The notes under the pieces were generated by a model, which did not search any database, had not been told where the DNA came from, and saw only the letters and a list, made by a program, of their open reading frames with translations. Positions 45,959 through 58,276 of a DNA stretch of 64,000 bases are shown piece after piece. The position numbers were made by a program, and so were the translations under genes. Source of the DNA: Purpureocillium takamizusanense (lineage: Eukaryota > Ascomycota > Sordariomycetes > Hypocreales > Ophiocordycipitaceae); the NCBI RefSeq assembly GCF_022605165.1, contig NC_063075.1:310001-374000 (forward strand). The letters run 5' to 3'. How positions within the stretch are numbered: position 1 is the stretch's first letter; each line of letters begins with the position of its first letter.

Positions 45959-47822
45959 GTTTGTGTGTGTGTGTGGACTGCCCGGAGTTGGGGCCAACGC
46001 AAAGGCTCTGCACGTGGCCAGGCGAAATCGCCGCTGCCGCAGATATGTCTATATCTGCCCGACTCGGATCGTGGTTTCGAGTAGTGACCTGGAGTGTCTT
46101 TCGTGATACTCGCTCCACTTGTTCGTCGCCGTAGATAGTCTCACTCGCAGAGCGATCGATGGTGTAAGAAGGCTTAGTCGTCGGAGGAGGTCAAGGCACA
46201 GCCTCTCAAGCTCCAAGCATGACGAGTCGTTCCCGATCGCGACACTCGTCGTCAACGGAAGATAGAAGCTGGTACCAACCAAGGCGGATATGGCGAACAA
46301 GGAATGAGGCGAGAAGAGGGGAGGCGGTCGCCGTTGGGGCCTCGTTGGGATTAAGAGGCAGCAGAGCCAGACGCAGGCGGCGTGCAGCAAGACGCCGAGC
46401 GCCTACGACCTGCATGTCCGTCAGGCAGGCGGACAGCGAATCGGACGCGGACGGCCCCATGGCGGCGAGCACGAGAGAGGTCTCGAAGACGGGAGCGAGA
46501 CGGAGGCGCCGCTCTGTTGCGTGCGAGGGCGGGTGGGCGGGCGGGCGCCTGGTAGGGAGCGGGTGTGCCAACTCTGTCGAGGCAAAGGCGGCAAGGCGCG
46601 GTGGGCACAGCAGCACCGTGCATCCGGCCCGCCAGGGCATCCAGGGTCTGCCGGCGCCAATGAGCGGCCTGGAGCCGGCGGCTGGGCGCTGCAAGTGACG
46701 AGCGATTGCCTCTGTGTGCCTGTCGGGTCGAGGGAGCTGGTTGGACAGCTGCTAAGCGCCCGGCTTCGGGAAGGGGGAGGGGGGGCGTGGGGAGGGTTGG
46801 AGATGCCACGATGCGGCCAATGACCGGAGTTGCAGGGCGGCCCCCAAAGGCTGGGGGGCAAGGAGTGGTATATAGTCGCACCGTAGGCGGGGTTGCAGGA
46901 GCAGCAACATCAACCATGGGTCCGTGGTGGCGGATGGGATGAGGGCAAAAGCTGGTGCAGTGCAGGTGCAGCGCACCCCGGACGCCGTTGGTGACGACGG
47001 AATCGAGGGAAGCGGCTGCAGGATACCATCATGGTTTGTAGGAGCGAGGAAGATGAGCGGGGGCTACTTGGACGATGCGTTAGTTAGTACTAACCTGGGC
47101 AAGCTGGGCACAGGGTTAACTGCTTGCTTGCTGGCTTGCTAGTTAGAGGCAAGAAGGAGTATGCACTGCACCTGCCTCGCCTTGCCTTGACTTCCTGCCC
47201 AACGCCGTGCGGTTCCAGTCACAAGGAAGGAGGGAACGAGTAACTCCGTACCAGCAACCTGGCGAGGCACGGCTAGGTATACCTTGCCTTTTTGTCCCCT
47301 TGTACCTTTGTACTCCGTACATGCCACAGCCCGATCCGGCCGGAGCAGCGCGCCGGGGGCTCAAGGGGGCCCGGCCAGGGTGCAGGCCGCCGGCGGCAAA
47401 CTCCTGCATGCCATGCCGTTCGGCGTCGACAACCGAAGCTTGGCTGCGTAGATTCTAGCATTGACCAGATCTTGACTTGACTTCCCGCCCTGCTTATGGC
47501 CGGCGCGGCGGCGTGCGACGAGGCAACGCGCGAGATCGTTGGTTGTGTTGTCGAAGTCGTCGAAAACCGCACCAACCTACCCTGTAGCGCATCAACTTTT
47601 TTTTTCTCTCTCTCTCTCCGTTGATCGCTGTCCTGCAATTGTTGTAGTACGAAGGAAGTATTATTCAACGACATCCAGATCAGTTTCAAAAGGCGAGACA
47701 CGGTGGCCTCTCCATCTCATACACCACAGCACCGTTTTCCATGGCATGTGTGCGGCCAGCCTACTACTACATTGTAGCACACATGTCCATGGCGCAGCGG
47801 CAGCAGTACATCCTGCGTCACC
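45959..47822. other. Divergent intergenic region, BIM1-like / SRR1-like
   Basis: 1.9 kb, GC-rich, with many overlapping chance frames (such as 46351-46917 minus) of Pro/Ala/Arg-rich composition. A GT repeat sits near 45960. No gene is supported. Confidence 0.5.
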
Positions 47823-49173
47823 ATGCCACCACCACCCTCAAAGGCCGCCGACGGTGATGGCGAATGGACAACCATCAAGCCCAAGAATAACCGCCGCCAC
47901 GGCCAGCACAACAACACCGCCCACAGACACGACACTCCAACCACGTCGTCTAGGACATCAGCACGGGCGCGTGGCCCCCTCCCGTTGTTGAGAGAGGGAG
48001 AGGCGCGGAGAGATGGCCCCCTCCGGAGCGTCTCCTCCATCGAGGCCGAGTATCGCACGCTGCGCGACGCCTTCGAGGCGTCTCCCTGCTGCGCGTCCCT
48101 TCGCGCGCTCGCCGGGCGCATTGTCGCCAGTGCCGCAGAAGGATGCCGAAGCAACCGCAGCAACACCACCACCACCAGCAACAGTAGTAAAGGCCATGAC
48201 TGCGATAAAGACGAGGCAGAGAGTGTCCCGCCCCCGCCGCCGCCGGTGACCAAGGCCGTCTGTCTCGGCATCGGGACGTTTGACCCCCCGGACGGCGGGT
48301 GGGAGGCCAAGCGGCGCACCTTCTTGCAGCTCATTGCCTTTCTCATCCTCGTCGAGGAGCTCGGTGCGTTTCTCCGATGATTGGGCGTCTGTCTTGTCTT
48401 GTCTTGTCTCTTCTCATCATCGGACGACGAGGAAGACGAAACAAAAGAACAAGTGCAAGAAAGATGCTAACCCTCTTACAGAGCGCCTGACGCGCACCTC
48501 CATCCCGTGCATCTTCCAAGAACCCATCTTCTCCGCCTCGGACGTCGCCTTCCTCACTTCCCTCTCCTCTGGCTACTCCGTCGTGCCGCACCCGCGCGCC
48601 TGCCGCGCCGTGGACCGCCGCGCCCTACTCTACGGGATACACCTCTACCGTCCCGTCTACGCCCTGGCCCTGTCTGGCGGGGGCGGCAGTGACAGCGGCG
48701 AGCATGATGATGATGATGGCGGGGAGTCTGCGTCACCCACGTCCGCGTCCACGCCCCCCCTCCCGCCATCCAAGAACGCTGCTGCCAGCGCCGTCGAAAC
48801 GGCACCTCCCGTAGATTACGCGGCGTCTCTCCCCGCCGTGTTCGTCGGCACCGGCTGGGACGTCTGGGACGGTGTCACGCTAGGCCGGGCGTCCGACGGC
48901 GGAGATGCTCGTGTCGGTAGTGGTGGTGGTGGTGGTGGTGACGAAGCAGACGGCGACGACGGCTTCATGCGCCGCCTGCGCGCCATGGAGGACACGTACC
49001 AACGCGCCGACTTCCCGCACGACGAGGCCCATGGGACTGCCTTTTCCAGCACGAGCGTGTACTGGCGGAAAGGCGGCGGCGGCGACGGCGACGGTGGTGG
49101 TAGTGGAGGTGGGTGGTGTCGACCCGTTGAGCGGCGGCCCGGATCGCGGAATGGGGTCAAAGGGGGTGAGTGA
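47823..49173 (+). CDS. SRR1-like domain protein
   Basis: Exons 47823-48363 and 48482-49173 give 410 residues. The SRR1 domain is seen as VCLGIGTFDPPDG, RTFLQLIAFLILVEELER (across the junction), CIFQEPIFSASDVAFLTSLSSGYSVV, AVDRRALLYGIHLYRPVYALAL and, after an insert, LPAVFVGTGWDVWDGV. The N-terminus (EWTTIKPKNNRR) matches the usual start of fungal SRR1-like proteins. Low-complexity inserts interrupt the domain: an Asn/Ser/Thr stretch, an Asp/Gly/Ser/Pro loop (about residues 250-285) and Gly-rich tails, encoded by GAT, GGT and GGC triplet repeats. SRR1 proteins are linked to circadian input in plants and to haem-related regulation in yeast (Ber1); the fungal function is uncertain. Confidence 0.88.
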
Positions 49174-49855
49174 GTGATGAGTGATGGAGGATGGTGGAGA
49201 GGGGGATTTCTGGACTTTCTTCGCCCACCCGGAACACAGAGGCGCGAGGGGAAGAAGAGATGACACTGTAAGGGCCGGGCCTGGCTGCACGGGTTGGGGC
49301 AGCGTTTGGTTATCACGAGCTTTGCACGTTGTCGCGTTTGAGGGATCTACGTCACGTCACGTGGCGGTTCAAGCCTTTGCAACACATAGGATATGTCAAT
49401 GGGCTCCTCGCAGCTCTCAGCGGTACAGATTAGAGGAACAGCTGTGAAACAGACAGTCGGCCTTGAAGGCGCGCATCAATTAGCCTTGCCTGCTATCTAC
49501 CCTACCATGCTGCCATGCCTCCCAGCGCCGTTCCCCCCTTTCCCCCTTTCCTAGGAAGGACTGCCGAGCATGTGTGTGTGTGTGGACGAGCGCCACCGTC
49601 GAGATGCAGCAAGTACTATGATGCAATGTAGCAATTACAATGGAGTGCGCGCCGCCGCGACAAAAGAAACAGTAGAAAATAACAATAACAGACCCATGTT
49701 TCCTGAGAAACTCCTCAAACGCCGGGCGCAGCAGTGGCAAAAGAAATCTCAATCCCGGGGCGAAGTGACGTGACGTATCGGCGGTCTTTGGTTGAATCGT
49801 AATGCGGCGTGGTCCGGGGGCGGGGGGCAAGATTGGGGACAAATAATGTTCGCAA
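49174..49855. other. Intergenic region between convergent genes
   Basis: Shared 3' space of the SRR1-like and glucanase genes. A GT dinucleotide run occurs near 49572. No gene seen. Confidence 0.55.
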
Positions 49856-52077
49856 CTATGACACCGTCTTGCCGCCACAATCGGGAATCTTGACGCCGTC
49901 CTTGAGCTTGCGGTTGATGTCCATCAGCCCCCATTTGTCCTCCCACTCCTTGCCCTTCTCATTGAAGCGAATCTTCCATGGCTCATCAAACGCCTCGAAC
50001 CAAAAGTAATTTGTGCCGTTGGTGAGCGCCTGGCATACCCAGTCGTCCATGAACCGGTTCATCTCCTTGATGCCGGCGACGGCTCCCTTGTCGCAAGACG
50101 TGGCGCCACCGCAGCTCTTGCCGCCCGCGCTGGGCCAGCCCGTCTCCGAGATGATGTTCTTCTTCGTGTCCGACTTCCAGAAGGGACCGTCCTTTTCCTT
50201 CCAGAAGTTGTACGTCCAACCCGCCGCCTGCTCGGCCGTGACGCCCGAGAAGAAAGGGTGCACGTTGGCCATGATGTAGTCGCTGTCCTTGCCGAGCTCG
50301 GCCGTCCAATCGTCGCCCAGGTCCGACGTGGCGACGGGCAGCTTCAGCTTCTTGGACGTCAGATTGCTTCGCACGTTGTCCATGATCTGGCCGAGCGTCG
50401 CAATTGTTATTTCCTGGCGGAAGAGAACCTCGTTGGCAACGATGATGCCCTCAAAGTACGAGTCGCCATAGTCATCCAGGATGGTCCACATCTGCTCGAG
50501 TTGACGGGCGTTGGTCGTCTTGTTGCCATCCTGCCAGACGCCCAGCCAAATCTTGACGTCGTCCTTCAGCTTGAGCTGGTTGACGGCGTGAATCACCATT
50601 TGCGTCTGGTTGCAGTCGGTGCCATACAAGCGAATCTTGTTGGTCAGCTGGCTCAGGACCGCCACGTCGCGCGTGACATTGTTCTGCGACGGAGGGTTGT
50701 GCATGCAATCGGGGTACTGCGTGTTGAAGGGCGTATAGTCCATCCCCGGGAAGACCTTGTGCAAGTCGGGGTTGTTCATCAGCGCCTTGATCTCGGAGCT
50801 GTTGATGTCGAGGTCGCCATTCTTCTTGGTGTCGTCCGACGCAGAGCCACCACCGCCCGTTTTGCTGTTGTCTTTCCCGTCCTTCTTGTTGCCGGCCACG
50901 AAAGACCCGACCACGCCGCCAACAATGGCGCCTGCGACAATGAGGAAGACGAGAATGATGATGGCCCACCTCCATCTTTTACTGTGGCGCTTGTCCGTCT
51001 TCTTCTCGCGACTCGTCCCGGCATCGTAGATGTGGCCGCCGCCACCTCCTGCAGGAACCGTCAGCAGGTGTGCAACGCGCTCGCTCAAAAACAAAACTCA
51101 CCAGCACTCGCCAACATGGCGGTCGTGGCTCCGCCCGTGGCAGCTGCTCCGATGCCCGCCGCTCTACCGCGATCAGAGTTAGATGCGCTCAGCATCGAAT
51201 TCCGCTGGCTGCGTCTCGGATAGTGCAGTCCGTCGTCACCGTCATCCTCGATTGCATTGGGGTCGACGACGCCCAGGTTGGCGTTGCCGCTCCTGGCGTA
51301 GGCCTGGTACGGATCGTCTGCGTACGGTTCGCTGTGGGCAAAGCTGCGAAGACTCCTCGCCGGCGAGTGAGAGCCAGACGCCGCGATGGGGGTGCCAAAG
51401 GGATTGAGACTGGAGTGTGAGTCCCGGTCGATGCCGTTGCCGCCACGGATATTGCTCGCGGGATCGTACATGTATCCGCCGTTGTTGTGAGGGGAGTATG
51501 GCGGGCGCGGGGCATTGGGGTATTGTGCGCGCGACGGCGGCGGCGGGATCTGGCCGTTGCCGCGCACGGCGTCGAAACCGCCATCGCGAGCGTTTCGGTC
51601 GGCGACCCCGTATGCTATGCCGGCCATGCCTCCAGACGCAGTTTCGCTGAAGTTGTCGGCTCCGGGGGTGATGTTGCTGGGCCCTGGATACGAGGGGCGT
51701 TCGTACATGGCGTCGTTGGGGCCGCGGGGCGGCGCGGGCGCTCTGCCGTTGTACATGTAGGCATTGTCGCCATGTCGAGGCGGTGCAGGGGGTTCGCTAT
51801 CGTCAGCGTAGCCCCGACCAGCGATAGCGGCGGCTTGGGGCGCGTAGGGGTCGGGGACAGTGGGTTGGCGCTCTTGAGAGCGACTGGACGGCGAGGTCGA
51901 AGACGAGTCCTGGTGTCGCGGCGGTGCAGCGTTATAATAGGGCGACGCGCCATGGCCGTACTCGTCGTAGGCGTGACCCGGATCGGCGGGATGTCGAGGA
52001 GGAGAGTTGTCGTAATGAGCGCGCGACGATTCGAGGGGCTCCCTCTCGTAGGGGTCGTCGTGGGGATGACGCTGCAT
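49856..52077 (-). CDS. btgC: Membrane-anchored GH17 glucan endo-1,3-beta-glucosidase (BtgC-like)
   Basis: Cell-wall beta-1,3-glucanase anchored as a type II membrane protein. Exons 52077-51102 and 51048-49856 give 722 residues. Residues 1-350 are a cytoplasmic tail rich in Pro, Ser, Tyr, Arg ([17 protein letters not shown], many PPRH and PPAPP motifs). Basic residues ([12 protein letters not shown]) precede one transmembrane helix (about 353-378, [19 protein letters not shown]), then a Ser/Thr/Gly linker and a GH17 domain (about 415-715). Probable catalytic residues are Glu532 in VANEVLF (acid/base) and Glu627 in SETGWPS (nucleophile). Order and length fit Aspergillus BtgC. It probably remodels wall glucan during growth or cell separation. 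Confidence 0.94.
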
Positions 52078-55000
52078 GGCGAAGGCGAACGACGTCGAGT
52101 CGGGTCAAAGCACACAACGAGGCACGGGTCGCGGGCACGAGGCAGTTGGTCGACCGGCCGACCCCTGGGTCGATGGCTGCAGCAGCGACAGGTGGTCGTG
52201 CGTCGTGGCTGGTCGCTAGGTCAAGGGGACGGTGAGTGAGTGAAGGACGACCGACGGCGACGGGGGCCCGACGATGAATCAGTTGGGCGGCCGGCGAAAG
52301 CGATGGCAGGGTGCCGCGAGGGCGAAAAGCGAGAGGCGACGGCTGCGACGGCCCGTCGAGCGAGTGAGTGTGGTGGTGAGTGAGGTGTGACGATGGCGAG
52401 GGCAGCGGCCACGGTAGCGGCAAGGAGACGAGACGGGGCCGCTGGGGTTCAAGGTTCAACCTCGTCGTGACTCGTGTCGGCAGTATACTGTATCGCCCAC
52501 AGCCCAAGTATCACATGCGTAGCGAACTCGTCGCACGACCGACGCTCGCAGCAGTGTGTGGGCGTCGCGGGAAGATTGATTGAGTTGCGTCGAGAGGAGC
52601 AGCTGTGGCTTCTTTGGTGGGGATGGATGGATGGATGGAGTGGAGTGCACCGTCAATGAGTGAAAGCCTTTGTTGCTTGGGTGACGTCGCGCGAGTGGCC
52701 GGATGCCCTGGATAGTGTGGGCCAGTGCCTGAAGCGAGCGCTATAAACAGAAAGTGCGGACTCCACCGCCACCTGGAAGCGGGCGCCAGCTCAGAGGATG
52801 AGGCCGCTGGCGATGGGGGGAGTCGTCGACGGACGGCCGGCAGCGGAGGGGGTGCGGCGTCGGACGGCGACGGTTTTGGCGGTGGTGATGGTGATGATGA
52901 TGGTGGAAAGAATGGACAGACGGACGGATGGGAGGATGAATGGAACGGATGGGATGCCCGCGTGGGTGACTTGCTTGCTGTGGACCGGAGGGCGAAGCAA
53001 GAATGAGGAGACGCCGGACTGAGAGGCTGCGTGTCAGATTGACGAGGACTGCCCGGGCAGGGATGAATGTGGATGAAGTGGGTGGGTAAGGTAGGTCGGT
53101 ACCTTGCAATGCGAACAGAGCCGCTGCTTCAGACAGGTACCCACTACAGTATTGATGTCCGGGGAGCCGCCAGGTGGTGGTGTGGTGGTGGTCGGTGGTG
53201 TCGGTGGTGGTGGCGGTGGTGGTGAGGCGAGAGCCATCGGGCTGGGGGTTGGCTTGCGTGGTGGAGGCTACTAATAAGATGCATCAATGCACCGCTAACC
53301 CGGGGGCACCTGACGCGATCCATTGCGCTGAGTCGGCGGTCGGGCCGCTGCTGAGGTGAGGTTAGGTGCCCTCCTCCACTCCATTTTTCGTGGTGGTGCT
53401 CCGGGGGGGTTGGCTTGGCTTGGGTCCCGTCGCTGCAGCACGTGCGGCTGGCGGGGCTTGCAGGGCTGTGCTGCCCTCCAGCGTCGGCCCGTCCAGCACC
53501 ACCTTCACCTTCCCCTCCCTGGGCTGCTTTCATGAGACCTCGGGTTGGCAGCTGGCGTGGCTTCCTGCTGGTCTTACTACTTCCTTAGTAGTACATCCTC
53601 GTCATGGCGTCCAATCTAGGCCTCGCTGGTGTGCAGGTGGTGGTGAGGTGGCGCTCGTACTGCACCGCACTTACTTGGTACTTCGTATGGAGGGCTTGGT
53701 TGACTCTACAGCTGCGTGGCTGCTGATGCCGAGCGTTCCATTAGTTCCTTCAGACACACACAACACCAGACCACCCCCGTCCGTCATCTTCGCATGGAAT
53801 ACAAAAACAAAAAGTCGACACCAGAGGTTTTCATTTCATGCATCTGTCGCGCCAAGTGCCATAGCCACGGTGGTAATGACCAGGACAGTGAATGAGTGAG
53901 CGGGGAGCGGGGACCGCAGAGGAGTCGGTCGTCCGAGTGCGTGGCCCAGAGTCGCGATGCCTTTCTCTCACTCGAGCGTGGCCCCATATGTCCACTTCGT
54001 ACAGAAGGTTTTCTATCAGGTTCCCTGCTCAGTCACTGGCGGAGAGCCCGTCGTCAGCCGTCGCGGACGGGACCCAGCGCCGCAACAGGCCATTGCGACG
54101 GACCTCTCAAGAGCAGTCCCGCCCTTGATTGCGTGGTTCTTCTTCTGGCGGACCGGGATAGTGTGCGTACGTAGTACGTATCCCTAGGCTCAGGTCGAGC
54201 GGAGGAGTCAATCAATAATGGTGCGTGGCCAGGGCATGCAGTGTCTCCTACTATCGGCTCATCATCACCTCAGGGCTATCACCATTGACAGAGTGACGAG
54301 TCCGCTGAGGGCAGGCGTTCTGCGCTCCCGGGACCCTCACGACTTTGATTATCATTGTCGTTGTTTCTTTTTACTTTCCTTTTTGTGTGGTTGGTCTTCT
54401 TCCTGAAATGACAAATCTTTCTCGTCGAATGTCGCTTTTTCGGCTTCATCTTTTTTTCTTCTCCCCCTCCACACCAGCATCTCTCTGCGTTAGTGGAATA
54501 CGAAGAACCGAGAACCCTATAGAACAAGCGGAAAGGCGGCCGTCGCCACTCGTGCCTCGTGCCTTTCTTTGGCTCCCGCACCACCCGCTCGTATTGCGCT
54601 CCGTCGACACACGCAACGTGCCTTTGTTCATCCTGGGGAACCGGGCGGCACACAATAAAGGTGCAATGCGACAGACACCCACCACAAAGTAGTACGCCGC
54701 AGCCGACCACCAGCCTGACCTGTTCCTCGCCAAGTGGCACACACTACCTGACTTGGTACTGCTCCAAGTACTCACGTTACTACTAGTGATTGGTGACGTC
54801 TTGTCCGTGCCAGCGCTGGAACCTAGTGCTTGGTCTGCGACAAAGGCCCGCCTGCCGCACGGCTCGGTCAAGAAGAAGAATCGAGACAGTGCATTTCACC
54901 CTTTGGCTGGCGGTGGAGGCAGGGATGGACAAGGGCAATGGCAGCCATCGCCTCCTCGACCACGCCCGTCGCTTGCCAACACCATTCTCGCGTCCTGTCG

Positions 55001-58000
55001 ATGCTCGGCTTTGAGCCTGGGACGAATGGCGACCTCAACGGTCAACGTCGAGTGTTCAGTGTTCCATAGGGTAGGTGAACATTACATCCATGGTGAGGAA
55101 CGAACAAAAGGCGGCGGCGGATAGCCTTTGGCCGCGACCCGCCGCCCGCATTGTGCTGTGTCCCTCCCGTGACGCGTCCCGTTGGCGCACCAACAAGGGG
55201 ATCGCCACACCACCGTCCGCGCCCATCAGGACCCTGTGGCGCCGTCTGCCCGCCCTGACACTGGCACTTGGAGAGTGAGGAGCCGTCTTGGAATTGTCGG
55301 TCTCGATGTTATCGGCGCCCCGTTCCCGCCAGGCTTCCGGACAGCCCGCTCCGCGTTTGGCCCCCTGGCCATTCTTTGGCATTCCAGCAGCGCGTGGCAT
55401 TGACTCTGTCGTTGGCAAATGAACCAGACGGGGGAAAGGGGCTTTGTCCAATCCGTCGGCCATGGCTGGGCCTAGGTACTCGCACTGCCGGGGAAGCACG
55501 GATCCTGGACGCTCTGCGATTCGGCTCTAGTATGTGGAGTACATGGTATTGTATTCCTTTCAAAACACGCCAACATGGAATATCCGGTCCTTGTCCAAGG
55601 GAATGGCCCGTTCGCAGCTGTACCCGAGTGCGGTAACCTCACAGCCAGATTGTGAAGATAAGTAGACGCGTTCGGGTGAACCTCAGATATTGGCCTCGGC
55701 GACACTACCGCAATATGTTTTGTGATGGGGACCGAACTTGGCCCATTGGCTCTGGTCGGTCTCCATTCCGATCTGGACTTGCTGGCCAAACAGTAAGGGG
55801 AACGTATAATAGAAAAGAGAAATAAGGTTGCGCTCCGGTATTGAGCTTGAATGCGGTTTCGTAGGAGTGGAATTTACGTGGCACATGCGTTGGACCGAAT
55901 CCCTGGCCCAGGGTAAGTTAGCCCAAGCAGTAAGTATCCCCGCACGAATCTTGCAGTAATACGTTATACGTTGAAGCGTTCGCTCGAGAGGAAAGGAGCC
56001 GTTGTCTGGTCTGAAGTCATCGTGTCCTGCTATGGCATCGCCGCTAGACTCTGACGGCTCTCCAGTAGTCGTCGTGACACCTTCTCGAGCGATGATGACG
56101 CCAGAGTTGACCCGGAGGTTTTGTTGGCCATTCGAAGCGTACATGAGCCGGGCAGCAAATGCAAAGAACTCGTACCGAGAGGGTTGACGGATTGCCGTCT
56201 TCCCTTCCCGCAGGCCGTTACGCGTGACAACTCTACTCCGTCCTCTACAGCCGTGCTTCGGGCCCCGTCGCGTCGTCAGCCGTGCCATCTGCCGTTGCTG
56301 CAGATGGCAGGATGATGCAGAATTCTGCCCTGCCGCGTTGCACGGCTTCGGACACGGATGCCGGGTCGAGGTGATGCGCAGAGCATGGAGGCATAGCCGC
56401 GGCTTCGAGGTTGGGCGGCGCGCCTCGCACAGGCGACCAACATGGAAGCTCGACGTGGACCGCGTTATCCGTCTTCGAGGCGATCACCGTGATACCGGAA
56501 CGGGAGACGGCCAAGGGACTGTAGGAAAAGAGGTATGCAGGCACTTTGGTCGAGGGGCGCGGGCGTTCACGGAGGATATTGGAGGATATTGCTGGGCAGG
56601 AACGATGGGTAGTGAGTGCCTTCCTTCTTGCCCGGCCTGGCTCTCGCTTCTATCCTCATATTTAGTCCAATCAACAACACGTCTGCCCGTGAAATTCTAC
56701 CCGTCTGTCGTTGTTGGCCGCTTTGCCGCTCCATCATCCGGCAAGCCTGATCATCGTTGACGACACGACAATGGAGATGCCCTCACCATCGCGTCGAGCG
56801 ACGGGGGCTCCAATTCCCCCTGCCCCCCTGCCGTCGTCGCCACGGCGCCGTCTCCCCTGCGCCTCCCCACGTCTACCACTGCCGCCACACTCGGTCCACC
56901 AAAAAATGGTCACCAAGGTGAACCATTACTGCATCGAGTAGCTCTCGGACGACCAACGAAGCACCCGGTCTGTCTGCTTGGTGTGCCGGCCGAGCTCTTG
57001 CATTTTTCCGTCTCTGCCTGCCGCGACACAACCATCCATCGGCTTTGCCTCGTGGCCCTTGCGTCCGACGGCCCGCCACGTGCATCCAGCGTGCTATTCG
57101 GAACGCCGCTGACCAGTACCAGGACATGGCCACCCCCGCGCCGCGATCAAATCGACGAGGCGCGCGCCTCAGCTGGCTGCTAGGCGGGCCGTGGGCTCAT
57201 GTTTCGCTCCTCGCGGCCGAGGACTTGTACGAATCGAACCAAATCACGCGGCCGGCTTGCGGCGCTATAGTAGTGACCGCATCTATACATGCCATTTTAT
57301 ACTTTGTACATACTATACCTACCAAGTATTATACTGAGGGCATGCCGGGCGCATTGTACTCCTCTTCTGCGTCATCGTTCGAGTCAGCCCTGTTGGGACG
57401 GATCCCGATGCTCCCGAGCCCCAGCCGATGCTGAAGCGCCCGTGGGCCGCCGCCACCGCCGTCGCGACGCCGCTTCACGCTCGAGACGGTGACACCCCAC
57501 GCCGGCCCTGATCGGCTCCCCCGCTCCAGCATCCAACGGTGGAGGGACGCTCATCCCATAAGCCCGCCGGTAAGCCAAACCCACCTTCGTCACCCCATAC
57601 CTACAGCGGCAGTAGGGCAGTGAAGATTTGCCTTCCATGGCGTTGGCGCTTCTTTGGTGGCTCCCCAGGGACGGGACGCTGGCTGGCTCCCTCGCTCGAC
57701 CGCGCTGCGGACTAAACCCGGGAGACGGGCGCTGACGCCGTTCTCTACTGAATCCCTGTTGGCTAGCTCGCCGCCGTTTTGCCTTTCGAGCCTGCCGTGT
57801 CCGTTGCTCCGGGATCTGTGTCCCGACTTCCGCGAGATCTGTTGGTCACCATCCCGTCGCCGTCACCCTTGCCCTCGCGCTCAAGGCCCTCGCTTTTGGC
57901 GCACAAGCCCCAACAACGTCTCTAGACTCTTCGAGATTGCCGACTCCATCCCCGGCCGTTTCCGCTCTGTCCGTCTAGTTCTTGGGCCTTGGAGACTACT

Positions 58001-58276
58001 TGAACCGCGTCCGGTCGCGGAAAAGAGCATCTTATGGCCTTGATCGGGGCAAGTCCCAAGTCATAACGGCCTCGTGGATGACAGAGCCGTTGGAGCCTCT
58101 CTTACCTTCCTTAACCTCCACTCCGGGGCTGTGTCTCCCATTTGCGCGCTTGTGCCTGCCCCTCATCGTCTCTTGGTCCCATGTTGTGCGAGCTTTGCGG
58201 TCGTCAACGGTCCATACACATCAAACTCGCGCCGCCTATCCGGACCAAGCCGTGGGCTCGCGGACCCTAGTGAGGC
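52078..58276. other. 6.2-kb divergent region without a convincing gene
   Basis: Lies between the starts of btgC (minus) and the Zn2Cys6 regulator (plus). The first 600 bases are CT-rich on the minus strand, as in fungal 5' leaders. Triplet-repeat patches (GGT/GTG at about 53175-53225, GAT near 52890) occur. The longest frames (for example 55683-56288 minus, 201 codons) have no recognisable features. The region may hold long leaders, upstream ORFs or a noncoding RNA; none can be shown. Confidence 0.45.

Noticed and set aside
46351..46917. Overlapping Pro/Ala/Arg-rich frames upstream of the SRR1-like gene
   Set aside because: Composition reflects GC-rich noncoding DNA; nothing resembles a conserved protein.
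55683..56288. 201-codon minus-strand frame in the 6.2-kb gap
   Set aside because: No recognisable family and irregular composition; other overlapping frames are equally open.
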